Notes: generated from the letters alone by a model not told the origin. DNA of 64,000 nucleotides from Pseudobutyrivibrio xylanivorans (GCF_008935055.1 NZ_CP043028.1:2014501-2078500); one strand, 5' to 3'; shown: positions 52,301 to 62,028, counted from the first letter of the stretch. Made by a program: numbers and translations.

Positions 52301-55300
52301 GTAATGAACGCTCAGTAATGTTAAAGTAGGTCACTATCTGTGATGAGCAGTTATTCTTACCTTCGATGGTGATATTGTAAGTACCCATCTCCGTAATCTG
52401 GCCATCCTCATAGGTTTGTCCGTCTTTTGTTACAGTAATCTCGTAATCATAGAGATTTGCTGCATCAAGGCTGGCATCTGCACCCTTCTGAACCAGATAT
52501 ACTGGATACTCCACATCACCAACAGTATAGGTTGTTCCCGATGTGAGCTTCACAACATCGTAAACATTAATCTTGGCACCTGTAAACTGTGCTGACTGCT
52601 GTGCTATTTCAACACTGCCTTTGCTTAAATTAAGCTTATTGATTGTAAACTTCTTTGGATTCTGACTGGTCGAACCAGTTGTGTTTCCGTTAGTACCCGC
52701 CTCAATAATTACATATGGAGCATTGGCATCATTGCTAGATTTGGCCAAAGTATTATTATCATACAGCTGAATCTTGTAATCACCAGATACCCTGTCTGTC
52801 TGTTGCTGAAGCTTATTTCTAATGCCCTTTACTTCATCCACATAAAATACTTCAACTGCAGGCTTCTGCTCAACAAAGCCCTTAGTCTTATCCTTGTAAT
52901 CAAGGTAATATCCTCCATAGGTAGCCTCTTCTACTACAACTTCGATATTCTTATGGCTTGAATCTGATGCTGTCGTAAAATCAAGCTTACTAATTGTGAA
53001 CTCGCTATTCTCATCAGGCTTAAAATCATCGCACTCGTATGAGCCAAGTCCCACAATTGAAATATAACCAGTACCTGCCTTCTTGTTATCATGGTAGATT
53101 ACGTCGAAGTCCGTACCCTTTGTAAGCTCTCTTGTGATACCGCTAACCTTAATGGTAGCCTCTACTATTGGCTCAATTGCTGCACCGTTATAGGTATATT
53201 GGTAATTCTCGGTCTTTGTAGTAGCCCATGGGTCATAAAGCTTAAATTCCGCAGTTTTCAAGCTTACTCCATCAACTAAAAAGGTTCCATTCAGCTTGCC
53301 ATATACAAGCTCCTTATCCTTAGCCGTCGCTGTGATAGTATAGCCTGGATTAATATTTACCTGTGTAACAGTATCAGGTGTAACCGTTACAAGAGATATT
53401 AGTCCAGATGCCTTGTGATAAAGCTTGTCATTAGGGCCTCCACCCTTTGGTGTAATAATTACACTGTCAAGGATTGAGAATGGCTGACCTGTATAATTTG
53501 TCCTTGTTATTTCCTTACCCTGATCATTCTTGAATATCATGGTAGCATTAGCCAAATTATACTTGATATAGAAGTAGAATTTTGTTCCCGTATTCGAAGT
53601 ATAATAATCACTATTGGCGGTAGCTGCTACATAAAGAATATAATATCCTGCATCTTTTGCTTTGTCCTTATTGACGGTGTCTGTCTCAGATTTGTGCTCC
53701 TTGTACTTATACTGAATTGTGTAATCACCATAAGTATCTGTGCTGGTTGTTGATGAACCAGGATTTCCAAGCAATCCGTCAGGCTTTGGCATATACGATG
53801 TTCCATCGCATTCGAATACCGTCGTATTATCCCAAATCAATCCAGAATAATTATTTAAATCTGCTAAGAAGCACACTGTCTTACTTGTTGCTTCGTCTGC
53901 GCCATACTTCACTCCAGTAGCAACACCATATGCTAAGTTCTGACCCTCAACAGTAATCTCTGCATCAGGACCTGGCTTGCCTACATTAGCTCTGGATACA
54001 GTATAGTTGTTCTCAGCTTTGCCACCTATAGTAGTTTGAAGCGGCAAAACGCCCTCATATTCAGTGGCAGTTTCTGACTTTTTGTAAACAATCTTAGGTG
54101 TAATTGTGCTTTCATTTGAAAGCAGATATTTCTGCTGCTCGAAATAAACCTTTGCCAGCTCGTTATCTCCATCTGTTGAAGATATATCCAGGTAAATTGT
54201 GAATGGAACTCTACAATAACCGCTATAAGTACTATTAGGAGTACTTTCTGTGTCTGCCTTTACAAAGATATAATTTGTCTCATAGCAAGGCTCAAAGTTT
54301 CCTTTACCAGCTACTACAATATCTTCATAGGATGTTCCAAACTGGGCATTAATCTTTGCTAAATCCTTGTCCTTATCAGTAACTACAACATAATCCTGTC
54401 CGCGAACCAACTCTGCTTCAGTTGACCATACATTCAACTTAAGCTCTCCGCTTTCAATGGCATTATTAATATCAACGATATTAAATGCCTTGCCCGTATA
54501 CTTCATCCTTGTTAATGAGGCATCATAGTTCTTGATAGTATTAGTAACTATCTCATACTTTAGCTTTATGGTCTGTGCCTGATAATTCTTATTTTTTGTT
54601 TCAGTTAAAACAATCGTTATAGTTTTTGTTCCCACGCATGCCAAATCTTCAGGATTGTTCGGGTCATCATTTGTCATTTGGATAATATAATCCACACCAG
54701 CATTAAGTGTTACAGGGTCATTCGTGGCATCTGACTCAATAGAAGTAAGCGTAATTGTAGGGAACTGAGGCTGACCTGTATAAGTATATCTCAAGTAGTA
54801 GTCCTTCTTTGGATTTTCATCTGATAAATTGTAGGTTGTTGTACGCTGTTCAACCGCTGTATCATCTGTAATCGCAGTAGTACCTACCAGCTCTGTCTTG
54901 TGCTCTGACAACTTATTTTCTGTACGATAAATCTTTACATTACCTTTCGAAATAATGTTAGAAAGTGTAAGTCTATCAGTAAAGTTTCCCTTACCAGTTA
55001 CAGCTGTCTGGATAGTGTCCGAGATACTTGGTCCAATATCGTAGGTTACAGGCTCATAATCTCTGCTAACAGACACATCATTGCCGTTAGCATCCTTTTC
55101 TATATTAAGTGCATAGCTAAAGGCTACTCCTCCACCATTATAGAATTTGAGCTCTGGTGTAATAGTCTGTACGTTTCCGGTATATGGATGTCGCACTGTA
55201 CCGGTTGAAATAATACCTATAGTAGAATCTAAATTATCTTGGCTGCCCAGCACTTTTATAGACTGAGGGTAAATATCAAAGTAGAATTCAGCCTTGCCAT

Positions 55301-58300
55301 AGTAGCCTGATGTACCAGCATCAGCATCAATTTTAACGTGTACAGTATTGAAATTAGTGCCAGTCTCATCACCAGCTTGTCTTGAACGATAATCGCTGAA
55401 CTCTGTGGACATTTCTATGGTGTAATCATATACAGTCAATCCACCAGACTTTGCTGTCAAAAGTGTAAGTGTACTGTCTGCCAATTTTCCATACAATCTT
55501 ATTCTAGGTGCCTCATTATTACCGCGCCAATTTACAATGTCAGTAAGAGGGGTCTCCTCTGTACCATGATTCTCACTCAGACTCAAAAGTGATGTATTTG
55601 TTGATTTTTTCAACATCTCGTCTGATTCCAAGTGTGGTCCAACAATTGTAACGATGGCGCTAGAAATATCCTGGCCTATCTGGTAGGTCAGTTCTCTTGC
55701 TCCACCATAATTTCCTCGACCTGTTACTTTAACCCTTTGTGTTCCTGCAGATTTTTTGTCATCGAGATAAGTGATATAGTAATCCCCTGTGGTTCCTGCT
55801 GCTTCACCTGCTGTAAGAGTCTTTCCATCTATCTTAATTACAAGATTACTAAGTAATTTTTCTGAACCATTCCATTGCTTTTCAAAATTATCATCCTCTG
55901 TAGGATCAAATTTTATGCTTGTGTTATCAGTAGAAATATCAATCGGGGAAACATTCAGATAAATCTCTGCATTGTTGTTCTTGTAACTTCCCTGACCATA
56001 AATAATCAACTTAGGTGATTCATTACGTCCTGATTCAGATGTGATATCGCAATTCTTTGCATTTATAACATTTACATAGGCATACCTGTAGTCCTTACCA
56101 AATTCAAGTTTCTTATTGTTTCCGTCTACATATACGCCAACACTACCGTCAAAGGCTGTGCCAGAATAAGTGATAGGCACATTACAGGTATAGTATCTGG
56201 TAATAGTGCCATCCTCTGCAGTGGACTCATATTCTCCAGAAATCTTTACCTTTTCCGCCTTATAATCCGACTTAATTGTAATCTTAGAGAACTCAGATTT
56301 ATCACTGGTAATAGTAAAGTTTAGGACTACTGTACCCTTCAGATTGTTTGAACCCTTTACTGTTACGCTAGCTGTACCAACAGAAAGATTGTCAGCATAA
56401 TCGATGGTATAGTTAACCTTAGTAGAGTCAGTCGCATCAACTCTGTTAATCTCTTTTCCATTGACCTTAACTGTAACGGTTGGCTCCTGTGAACTTCCAT
56501 TGTACACAACACTATCCTTATCAAGTGTTACATATGCTTTTCCGGTATCTGTTTTTGAAAGCTCTGCTGGGTTAATTGTAAATTTGTAATTTCCACTACT
56601 GAGTTTCCCCTTAAAGTTTCCAGTTCCCTCAATATAGAATGTAGCTGTTCCAGCATTTGTATTGTCTTCACAGGTAAGTGTATAATCTGTGCCTCTCTTG
56701 AGGATATTTCCATCATAGGTAACTTTCACATCATAGGAATCACTTGTAGCTTCCTTAGGATTGCTTGCCTTTGGCTCAGCTGTAACCATATCAATAGCTG
56801 ATCCCCTATAAGTCTTAGCAGTAACCTTAGAAATATCAACCATATTTGTAGTCAGAGATCTCTGAACTACCTTATATGTGGCTGTAACTGGCAACTTTCC
56901 TTTGAATGCGCCAGTTGCTGTTGGGGTAATTGTAATAACCTTCGTTCCCACATTTGCTGTTGCATCTCCGCTTTCCCCTTCATCAGATACTGATACAGTA
57001 TAATCCTTGGCTGCTCCTTCTTCGTATATTGTTCCATCCATATATACGATGATATTAGGAGATGTTGCCACACCGTTATAAATCTTTTCGTATGGAATTA
57101 CATAATTATTTTCCTTAGTTCCATCGTAAGAGCTATTACCAACCTGTATACGAACTATCAGGTTGTAGTCATAGTCTGCAACAATCTTATACTGGGCACT
57201 TATCTGCGTCTTTGCATCAAAATTAGTTCCTGCTCCTTTTACCACAAGTGTAGGAATATTTGTTGTGCCCGTTACATTTTTCGTATCACCTGTATAGGTC
57301 ACATCATATTCAGATGTACTTAATTCCTTTGTACCAAACTTAACAGTAAAATGTGTACCTTTTTCTGGCTTCTTATCATTCCCATCATATGAGAACTCAT
57401 TGCCATTAGTCCAAACTATCTCAGCCTTACTGATATCTGCTTTTAATACCCAGAAATCAACAGAGAACTTTGCACCTGCCAGTCCACCAACATTGCTGTT
57501 AACAGTGAACGTAAGGGTTTTCTCTCCTGCGGTTACATTGCTCTTTGTTGAGCCTCCCTTATCTGTTATAAGATAGGTTGCATTGCTCTTGTTAATAAAG
57601 TCTATTGTGTTTCCTTCAGAATCCTTGAATACAACATCAGTGCTCCAGTCATCTGAAAGACCTATCTCCTCACCAGTATAATAGCAAGCATTTAGCTTAG
57701 AATTATCGGTCAGTTCAACTGTAATACCCACCTCTGCTTCTGATGTTGTTGTCTTCGTCCATCTTACAGCCTCTGTTTGTCCTTCAGAATTAACCGGATT
57801 CGTAAAGTTTCCTTTACCTACCAAATCAACTACATAAACTTTTCCATTAATGCTTGTGTCTGTTGACACAATGCTAGCGGTAAAATCTGTTCCAAACTTA
57901 GGTCTTGTCTTTGCAGTGTATTCAGTATTATCAGGATCAACATTATCTATTGCTGTGACCGCTCCATTAGCCACAGTTAGCGTAGTATCATTTGTAAATG
58001 CACTTGCCTTTAACTCAATCGGATTAATTGTAAAGTATCTGTTAAAGGTAAATGTCTTTTCTTCAACGGTATATGAAATAAGCGCCTGCGCCTCTGTTGT
58101 AACATTAAGATTGTTACCAAATGTATGCTTTACTTCAACTTCATTGCCATCACTGGCTGTAGATCCTACATATCCTCTTACAGTCGGAGACTGTTCAACA
58201 CCAGAATAAGGTGCTTTATACGGTGCCTGTGAATCATCTGGATCCACACCACCAATTGTAAACTGAATAGCCTTGATATCTATTGCCTTTGTTGAAGTTG

Positions 58301-60221
58301 TGCTGGAATTCTGATACCTAGCTGTTACTGTAGCTATTCCACCTGCCTTAACCTTAAATGCACCCGTGGATGCATTTACCTCTATGACATTTGAATCGCT
58401 GGAGGTCCAAGTAATATTTCGGTCTGCTGCAGTATTAGACAGCGTAGCCTTAAATGTTCCGCTATCACCCTTGCTATAGAGATATTTATCTGCTGTAGGA
58501 TCAAGCTTATAAGGATTCAATCCAGAGCCTGCTCCTAATGCACTTGATGGGTCTGGACCACTGATTGATGTAATTGTATATGTATCACTTGCTGTAGCAG
58601 AAAGCTCGATATTGGAATCTGTCTCAATAAAGATACCAGCCTGCTGTTGTTCCCATGTTCCAGACTTAACATATGATTCTATAGTACCTGTACCATAACC
58701 AATATTCACATATCCGCTAGGTGTTGCCATTGGTATAACTACTACCGAATATGTATTGCCATATGTTACAAATCTATCCTGTCCACTTATACCACTTAGC
58801 GGGATTTCAATGTCCATCCAACCTATTGTGTCGGCATTAACTACATAAATATCCCCTGTCGTAGCCACAGCTGTTCCTGAATCCAAAACACTTGCATCAG
58901 TAAGATTCTTGTATGTTGTCGCACTGAATGTATATTGACCTACCATATCAACATAAAGCTTAAATCTAGCAGAATTAACCTTTAAGTATGGCTTGTCCGC
59001 ATTAGTGTTATTGACCTTTGCATATCCAAATCCATCAATCATGGTTGGATAAAGAATTAAGAAGCTGCCTGGTGCTACTGTACCTGTTCCATAAATTGTA
59101 AAGTGGTCAGCTTCAAAATAAACATCCTCACCTACTACATCCTTCTCAACTTCTGTAACTGTATTATCATCTTCCAGTCTAAATACCGTTACATCCTCTT
59201 CGTTTGTTGCCTGAAGTTCATCAACACCCTTAAAACTAACTTGTACGCTCTCTCCATTGTCATTTGGTTGGTATTTGTTTCCACTAGCGTCCCAAATATC
59301 AATATCAAAGGCCTCGTATGCTATAAAGGTCTCATCCTCAAGGTTTCTATTAACTAAGTTTTCAAAGGATTTAGGGGATACTCTGTAAATTGTAACGGTC
59401 GAATGAGAAGGCATATTTCCAGCTACAGTAACAGTTGTGCTTCCAAATGTCTTGGAATAAGACTGATACTCAAGCTCCATATTTGGAGCACCACAGTATT
59501 TGCACAGACCATCATCACCATAGTCGCATGCTTCTCGTTCCTCTTCCTCACACCTTTCGCATCTCTTCATATGAGTACCATCACCATTTGCAATGTACTC
59601 CCACTGATGCTCGCACTCTTCCTCTTTTTCCTTATCTTCCTCTAGATCTTCCTTATCCTTTTCTTCCTCGTCCTTATTCTCCTCTGATTCTATTTCTTCT
59701 GTATCCTTCTCCTTATCTATATCCTCTTCATCTATTGTGGTAGTTTCTTCATCCTCTTTTATCTCTTCTTCGCCAGTTTCTGAATTATCAGTATCAACTG
59801 CTGCATCTTCTTTATTCTCTTCGCTTGTCTCATCTGTTTCATCTATGTATTCTGGGGAATCTGTTGCCTGAGCATCACCTGAAGACACCTGTGTTTCCTG
59901 GGTGTCTGTTGTATTATCTATATCTTCAATATTTTCTTCGCCTTCTTCGAGATATTCCTCGTCAGCCAGGTTATCTTCCTCAAGCTCATCATCAAACTGT
60001 ATATGAGCTTCCTCAACCTGACCACATCTATCGCAGTATCCGTCTCCCTCACCAATTGGCTGAAGCACGTTTGCTGCATAGGTCTGCTCATCCACAAACT
60101 CTGGACATCGATTCTCTTCTGTGGCTATTACAAACACATCATTTCCAACAGTAGTTCCTATCAAGAACACTGTCAAAAAGAACGCCACTAATCTTTTGAT
60201 TGCATTCAGGTTTTCTCTCAT
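49377..60221 (-). CDS. Giant MBG-repeat surface protein (3,614 aa)
   Basis: The N-terminal signal peptide (RLVAFFLTVFLIGTTVG) is followed by a CDRCGQ knuckle. A very acidic Glu/Asp region of about 130 residues comes next, then a Cys cluster (HMKRCERCEEEEREACDYGD). A ZU5/AB-type domain with FEADHFTIYGTG lies near 260-390. A Big_2-like domain (TSSDSNVIEVNASTGAF) follows. At least 18 MBG-like repeats, each with a YxGxxxxP and a GT.....G...Y pattern, fill about 700-3,400. Two fibronectin-III-like domains end the protein. There is no C-terminal sorting motif or membrane helix. It is probably an adhesin or scaffold; how it stays attached is unclear. Confidence 0.85.
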   Translation of the reverse strand: MRENLNAIKRLVAFFLTVFLIGTTVGNDVFVIATEENRCPEFVDEQTYAANVLQPIGEGDGYCDRCGQVEEAHIQFDDELEEDNLADEEYLEEGEENIEDIDNTTDTQETQVSSGDAQATDSPEYIDETDETSEENKEDAAVDTDNSETGEEEIKEDEETTTIDEEDIDKEKDTEEIESEENKDEEEKDKEDLEEDKEKEEECEHQWEYIANGDGTHMKRCERCEEEEREACDYGDDGLCKYCGAPNMELEYQSYSKTFGSTTVTVAGNMPSHSTVTIYRVSPKSFENLVNRNLEDETFIAYEAFDIDIWDASGNKYQPNDNGESVQVSFKGVDELQATNEEDVTVFRLEDDNTVTEVEKDVVGEDVYFEADHFTIYGTGTVAPGSFLILYPTMIDGFGYAKVNNTNADKPYLKVNSARFKLYVDMVGQYTFSATTYKNLTDASVLDSGTAVATTGDIYVVNADTIGWMDIEIPLSGISGQDRFVTYGNTYSVVVIPMATPSGYVNIGYGTGTIESYVKSGTWEQQQAGIFIETDSNIELSATASDTYTITSISGPDPSSALGAGSGLNPYKLDPTADKYLYSKGDSGTFKATLSNTAADRNITWTSSDSNVIEVNASTGAFKVKAGGIATVTARYQNSSTTSTKAIDIKAIQFTIGGVDPDDSQAPYKAPYSGVEQSPTVRGYVGSTASDGNEVEVKHTFGNNLNVTTEAQALISYTVEEKTFTFNRYFTINPIELKASAFTNDTTLTVANGAVTAIDNVDPDNTEYTAKTRPKFGTDFTASIVSTDTSINGKVYVVDLVGKGNFTNPVNSEGQTEAVRWTKTTTSEAEVGITVELTDNSKLNACYYTGEEIGLSDDWSTDVVFKDSEGNTIDFINKSNATYLITDKGGSTKSNVTAGEKTLTFTVNSNVGGLAGAKFSVDFWVLKADISKAEIVWTNGNEFSYDGNDKKPEKGTHFTVKFGTKELSTSEYDVTYTGDTKNVTGTTNIPTLVVKGAGTNFDAKTQISAQYKIVADYDYNLIVRIQVGNSSYDGTKENNYVIPYEKIYNGVATSPNIIVYMDGTIYEEGAAKDYTVSVSDEGESGDATANVGTKVITITPTATGAFKGKLPVTATYKVVQRSLTTNMVDISKVTAKTYRGSAIDMVTAEPKASNPKEATSDSYDVKVTYDGNILKRGTDYTLTCEDNTNAGTATFYIEGTGNFKGKLSSGNYKFTINPAELSKTDTGKAYVTLDKDSVVYNGSSQEPTVTVKVNGKEINRVDATDSTKVNYTIDYADNLSVGTASVTVKGSNNLKGTVVLNFTITSDKSEFSKITIKSDYKAEKVKISGEYESTAEDGTITRYYTCNVPITYSGTAFDGSVGVYVDGNNKKLEFGKDYRYAYVNVINAKNCDITSESGRNESPKLIIYGQGSYKNNNAEIYLNVSPIDISTDNTSIKFDPTEDDNFEKQWNGSEKLLSNLVIKIDGKTLTAGEAAGTTGDYYITYLDDKKSAGTQRVKVTGRGNYGGARELTYQIGQDISSAIVTIVGPHLESDEMLKKSTNTSLLSLSENHGTEETPLTDIVNWRGNNEAPRIRLYGKLADSTLTLLTAKSGGLTVYDYTIEMSTEFSDYRSRQAGDETGTNFNTVHVKIDADAGTSGYYGKAEFYFDIYPQSIKVLGSQDNLDSTIGIISTGTVRHPYTGNVQTITPELKFYNGGGVAFSYALNIEKDANGNDVSVSRDYEPVTYDIGPSISDTIQTAVTGKGNFTDRLTLSNIISKGNVKIYRTENKLSEHKTELVGTTAITDDTAVEQRTTTYNLSDENPKKDYYLRYTYTGQPQFPTITLTSIESDATNDPVTLNAGVDYIIQMTNDDPNNPEDLACVGTKTITIVLTETKNKNYQAQTIKLKYEIVTNTIKNYDASLTRMKYTGKAFNIVDINNAIESGELKLNVWSTEAELVRGQDYVVVTDKDKDLAKINAQFGTSYEDIVVAGKGNFEPCYETNYIFVKADTESTPNSTYSGYCRVPFTIYLDISSTDGDNELAKVYFEQQKYLLSNESTITPKIVYKKSETATEYEGVLPLQTTIGGKAENNYTVSRANVGKPGPDAEITVEGQNLAYGVATGVKYGADEATSKTVCFLADLNNYSGLIWDNTTVFECDGTSYMPKPDGLLGNPGSSTTSTDTYGDYTIQYKYKEHKSETDTVNKDKAKDAGYYILYVAATANSDYYTSNTGTKFYFYIKYNLANATMIFKNDQGKEITRTNYTGQPFSILDSVIITPKGGGPNDKLYHKASGLISLVTVTPDTVTQVNINPGYTITATAKDKELVYGKLNGTFLVDGVSLKTAEFKLYDPWATTKTENYQYTYNGAAIEPIVEATIKVSGITRELTKGTDFDVIYHDNKKAGTGYISIVGLGSYECDDFKPDENSEFTISKLDFTTASDSSHKNIEVVVEEATYGGYYLDYKDKTKGFVEQKPAVEVFYVDEVKGIRNKLQQQTDRVSGDYKIQLYDNNTLAKSSNDANAPYVIIEAGTNGNTTGSTSQNPKKFTINKLNLSKGSVEIAQQSAQFTGAKINVYDVVKLTSGTTYTVGDVEYPVYLVQKGADASLDAANLYDYEITVTKDGQTYEDGQITEMGTYNITIEGKNNCSSQIVTYFNITERSLPDNFHYYYSSSKSSFVGTVAEIKENGKIVGYKYTGGLADTAGKVTDTLTINVYDVETVGAEDNPNNIPRVEIIDSGVKEANNTDHELDPAKEFTLSVKNNTTAGTGSWDKTVTADNHAPVTAGTPTVTISGAGNYTGNLVLPYNIGKNINNIVNDLQVVYTVKDTFEGYTTVSYDGTDNVAWHYTFNGAEQTPKANTIKYGTQILKLGTDYTLTFTDNTGTTDKCINAGYKYAVITGKNTYCGTLKTKFAISKKEIVSPTKTFTNESTMSTTDGALTFAVSGGLVKRLSAEKAAELLPDVTNNDNFKNYYYAIYDGIDIKPTVTVKDNTLSKLAKTNVVSDADLEVTWPRPATVSTFNKSLGTLNNGSYIEISFMKSTKDDFSTGSNYFVADGAATYRIVYLILEHNLGDDFYIQFAEEGIEGNGEDWDGNKHEPEILVKNGSRTLVKSEDDGETGDYLIKYTNNIVPGIATVTVTGVNNYKGTKSATFNIWGDLAKTKIFFKNEDGEWINTEYEALPIQTYTGGAIVPDVKLVLVAESNMDQTADVELTLGKEYIVGKNESSDGTFFSDGKVTFTGTAKRDQVDEGQSIFWTGNKELEYFIEYDENKVTLSIDKKTYKFTGYPIKPSKDEIDVSIVTAIKKDITYYRDLNGDGEISESEKITDDNDFISLGDIRVVMTYKVGNSDEKTAEGTYTIVTRPISDCTVVLSSPQRYTSRKIEPPYTIYLEEDGKIYNLTEYDDSTKTGDYSVDFGNYIYGDATAVFTGKSAEITGTKEVPYTIKLQSVVNLNAPDETNTGDSLTVNWVKDLYSDGTELEIQTKNSDGGYDTHAITKVVGKKQSTVFENLKSSTEYKIIARAYAVTKDGTVIFSDPSVIYKTTDIAKSDITAVSNSSGKATISWNPDGTVKLYYIYRAGNDTDEGTLIAIIPASSGSYTNSNLVSGVTYYYHTEGYGLVNGKLDKVNTSSVVKVTVK

Positions 60222-60436
60222 AGGCCAATTCCCCTTTTACAGTAATCCCCATTAACTGTAACTTTCCCTATTTTTGTAGCCCTACACTATTTTTGCATAC
60301 CAAAAGTAAGCACAAGTATAGTGCTACAATTTATTTATCGGCTCTAATTATTATTAATTTTATAATGCTTAGGGGTATTAATTATGAAATAACTGTGAAA
60401 AGAATATGTTACTGTTGATAGTAACATTAATAAAAA
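60222..60436. other. Upstream region of the giant gene; no gene seen
   Basis: This stretch is AT-rich without a supported frame. CTATTTTTG occurs twice 19 bp apart (near 60268-60296), and a TATACT-like -10 lies near 60316 on the minus strand without a convincing -35. TGTTACT/AGTAACA (60407-60413, 60420-60426) forms a small hairpin just before the IS110 end. It presumably holds the promoter of the giant gene. Confidence 0.4.
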
Positions 60437-60500
60437 CCTGCTAACAAAAATCAAGCAGGAATTTCAAATATACTTTTTAAATAATTAATTGCATCACAAT

Positions 60501-60523
60501 AAGGCTGGCGGTAGACCAGCCTT
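60501..60523 (-). terminator. Terminator of the IS110 copy 2 recombinase
   Basis: AAGGCTGG (60501-60508) and CCAGCCTT (60516-60523) form an 8-bp hairpin just after the recombinase stop codon. The T-run beyond it is short. Confidence 0.6.
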
Positions 60524-60536
60524 TAACTATATTTTT

Positions 60537-61739
60537 CTATTTATACACTTCACTTACTCTTGCATAATATATCCTTAAAAACTTGTTTAAACCTGCTATT
60601 TTTGCATGTTTCTTTGTTTTACCTTCAGCTTCCTTTTTCAGGATGTAATTGTATACAGCATTATCCTCTGGTTCAGGGTGACTCTTCAACACTCGCATAA
60701 CTTCATACCCTACTTTTCGTAGCGTTGATGAACCTCTTTTCGTTATGCGCCGGTTTGAACCTACAAATTGTCCTGATTCATATGGAGGAGGATCTATTCC
60801 CGCAACAGCAATAAGGGCTTTTGCGCTATGAAGTTTTCTTATATCTCCAATTTCAGCAATCAACTTAGGTGCCAATACATCACCAACCCCACCCATTGCT
60901 CTAACAGTAGAATATTCAGGTAAACTCTTAGCAAGTTCCTTCATTCGTGTTAGAATTGTATTGAGGGTATCATCAATTGCTCTCAACACAGATATAGCTT
61001 CTTGTACTAACATTTTTGTAGATGGAGTACTTGAAGATAACGTAGGAATACCATTAGATGCCAATTCATATATTTCTTCAGCTTTTGATTGGCTCTTTTG
61101 GTATTTCTTTTCTTTAGCCCACTCACAATAGGCCACCACAAAATCATCACGACTCATTCCGATAATCAGGTCATAATGCCAGAAGCGTTCTACAAAATCA
61201 CTAAGTTTATCTTTATTATTCTTTTCATCCCAACTATTAAATTTAGTTTTTAAGCCTGGCATTGTGTAATCTAACATATGAGTTAATTCTTGAAGCGCTT
61301 TAATGTGTAGTTCCATATAGAATCTGTAACGTCTCCCAAGCAACTTAAGCTCAGCATATATAGCCTCATCTTTGTCATAGTTTTGAAGCTTATACCATTT
61401 TTCAATACCATAGTTTGCTATGACAATTGAGTCCAATTTGTCTGTTTTAGCGCCACGAATGCTGTTATCTTTAGCATATTTTCTCATGGCATATGGATTT
61501 ATTACCGACACAAAATATCCACGCTCAAGAAAATAAGTTAGCAATGGCAAATGGTATACACCTGTGGCTTCCATAACCAATCTTACTTCGCCATCCAGCT
61601 TCCTTAACATCTTCTCAAGTTCGCTGAGCTCACTTTCTGTATGCTGTACTTCAAACGGTTTTAATACAATTTCTCCGTATGGCTTCATAACGCATACAGT
61701 ACTTTTACCTTTAGAAACATCAACACCTACGCTTATCAT
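60537..61739 (-). CDS. IS110-family DEDD recombinase (copy 2)
   Basis: This 400-residue protein is of the same length and layout as copy 1. The DEDD domain begins MISVGVDVSKGKSTVCVMKP, followed by VMEATGVYHLP and AKTDKLDSIVIANYG. The C-terminal Tnp domain has VRAMGGVGDVLAPKLIAEIG and FVGSNRRITKRGSSTLRK with the likely nucleophile Ser. AGGGAGG precedes the start. Many codons differ from copy 1 although the protein is similar, so the two insertions are not a recent duplication of one another. Confidence 0.93.
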   Translation of the reverse strand: MISVGVDVSKGKSTVCVMKPYGEIVLKPFEVQHTESELSELEKMLRKLDGEVRLVMEATGVYHLPLLTYFLERGYFVSVINPYAMRKYAKDNSIRGAKTDKLDSIVIANYGIEKWYKLQNYDKDEAIYAELKLLGRRYRFYMELHIKALQELTHMLDYTMPGLKTKFNSWDEKNNKDKLSDFVERFWHYDLIIGMSRDDFVVAYCEWAKEKKYQKSQSKAEEIYELASNGIPTLSSSTPSTKMLVQEAISVLRAIDDTLNTILTRMKELAKSLPEYSTVRAMGGVGDVLAPKLIAEIGDIRKLHSAKALIAVAGIDPPPYESGQFVGSNRRITKRGSSTLRKVGYEVMRVLKSHPEPEDNAVYNYILKKEAEGKTKKHAKIAGLNKFLRIYYARVSEVYK

Positions 61740-61784
61740 TCTAAACCTCCCTCTACATAAAATTTAGTAATTGTTCCAACCGCA

Positions 61785-61983
61785 CTTATTACCATTCAGT
61801 TTAGTTGGTTACGCGGGTGTCGCTCCCTACCTGCCTAATCGAATGCTTATAATAAGGGGTTGGTTAACGGTTTTTATTGCGGATGATTAATCCAAAAAGC
61901 CCCACGTCAGACCAATTACTCCCCTTATTATAAAAAAATAAGTGCAGAAGTTAGAGTTAATTACTCTCTAACTACTACACTTT
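61785..61983 (-). ncRNA. Bridge RNA of IS110 copy 2
   Basis: Read on the minus strand, a 5' stem-loop AGTTAGAG/CTCTAACT (plus 61949-61956, 61966-61973) comes first. A 13-bp stem follows (plus 61921-61933 with 61847-61859), extended by TTGGT/ACCAA. Its loop holds two guides. Plus 61895-61903 reads AAAAGCCCC, identical to the right flank 61993-62001. Plus 61869-61878 is the reverse complement of the left flank AATAAAAACC (60429-60438). A second loop contains CCTGCCTAA (61830-61838), close to the IS end CCTGCTAA, and CTTATTACCATT (61785-61796), whose complement resembles the other end TATGGTACTAA. RNA ends are estimated. Confidence 0.75.
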
Positions 61984-61994
61984 TATGGTACTAA

Positions 61995-62013
61995 AAGCCC
62001 CTAGCAGGGGCTT
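61995..62013 (-). terminator. Terminator of the fic gene, T-tract cut by IS110
   Basis: AAGCCCCT (61995-62002) and AGGGGCTT (62006-62013) form an 8-bp stem with a 3-nt loop, 15 bp after the fic stop codon. On the minus strand TTTT then AG marks the entry into IS110. Confidence 0.8.
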
Positions 62014-62028
62014 ATAATTTTAAATGTA

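Larger units (their letters stand above)
60439..61991 (-). mobile_element. IS110-family element, copy 2 (intact, about 1.55 kb)
   Basis: The shared ends with copy 1 are AAAAACCTGCTAA (60432-60444) and ATGGTACTAAA (61985-61995), with a CT dinucleotide at both ends (60438-60439, 61991-61992). There are no inverted repeats or clear target duplication. It contains the recombinase, a terminator at 60501-60523 and an intact bridge-RNA region. It sits at the 3' end of the fic terminator. Confidence 0.87.

Noticed and set aside
59403..60191. Plus-strand frames opposite the start of the giant gene
   Set aside because: They are the antisense of Glu/Asp-rich and Cys-rich coding sequence and have no ribosome site or recognisable motif.
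49377..60221. CRISPR or DNA-level tandem repeat array in the giant gene
   Set aside because: Repetition is at protein level with diverged DNA; there are no constant-length repeats and spacers. No CRISPR array was seen anywhere in the window.
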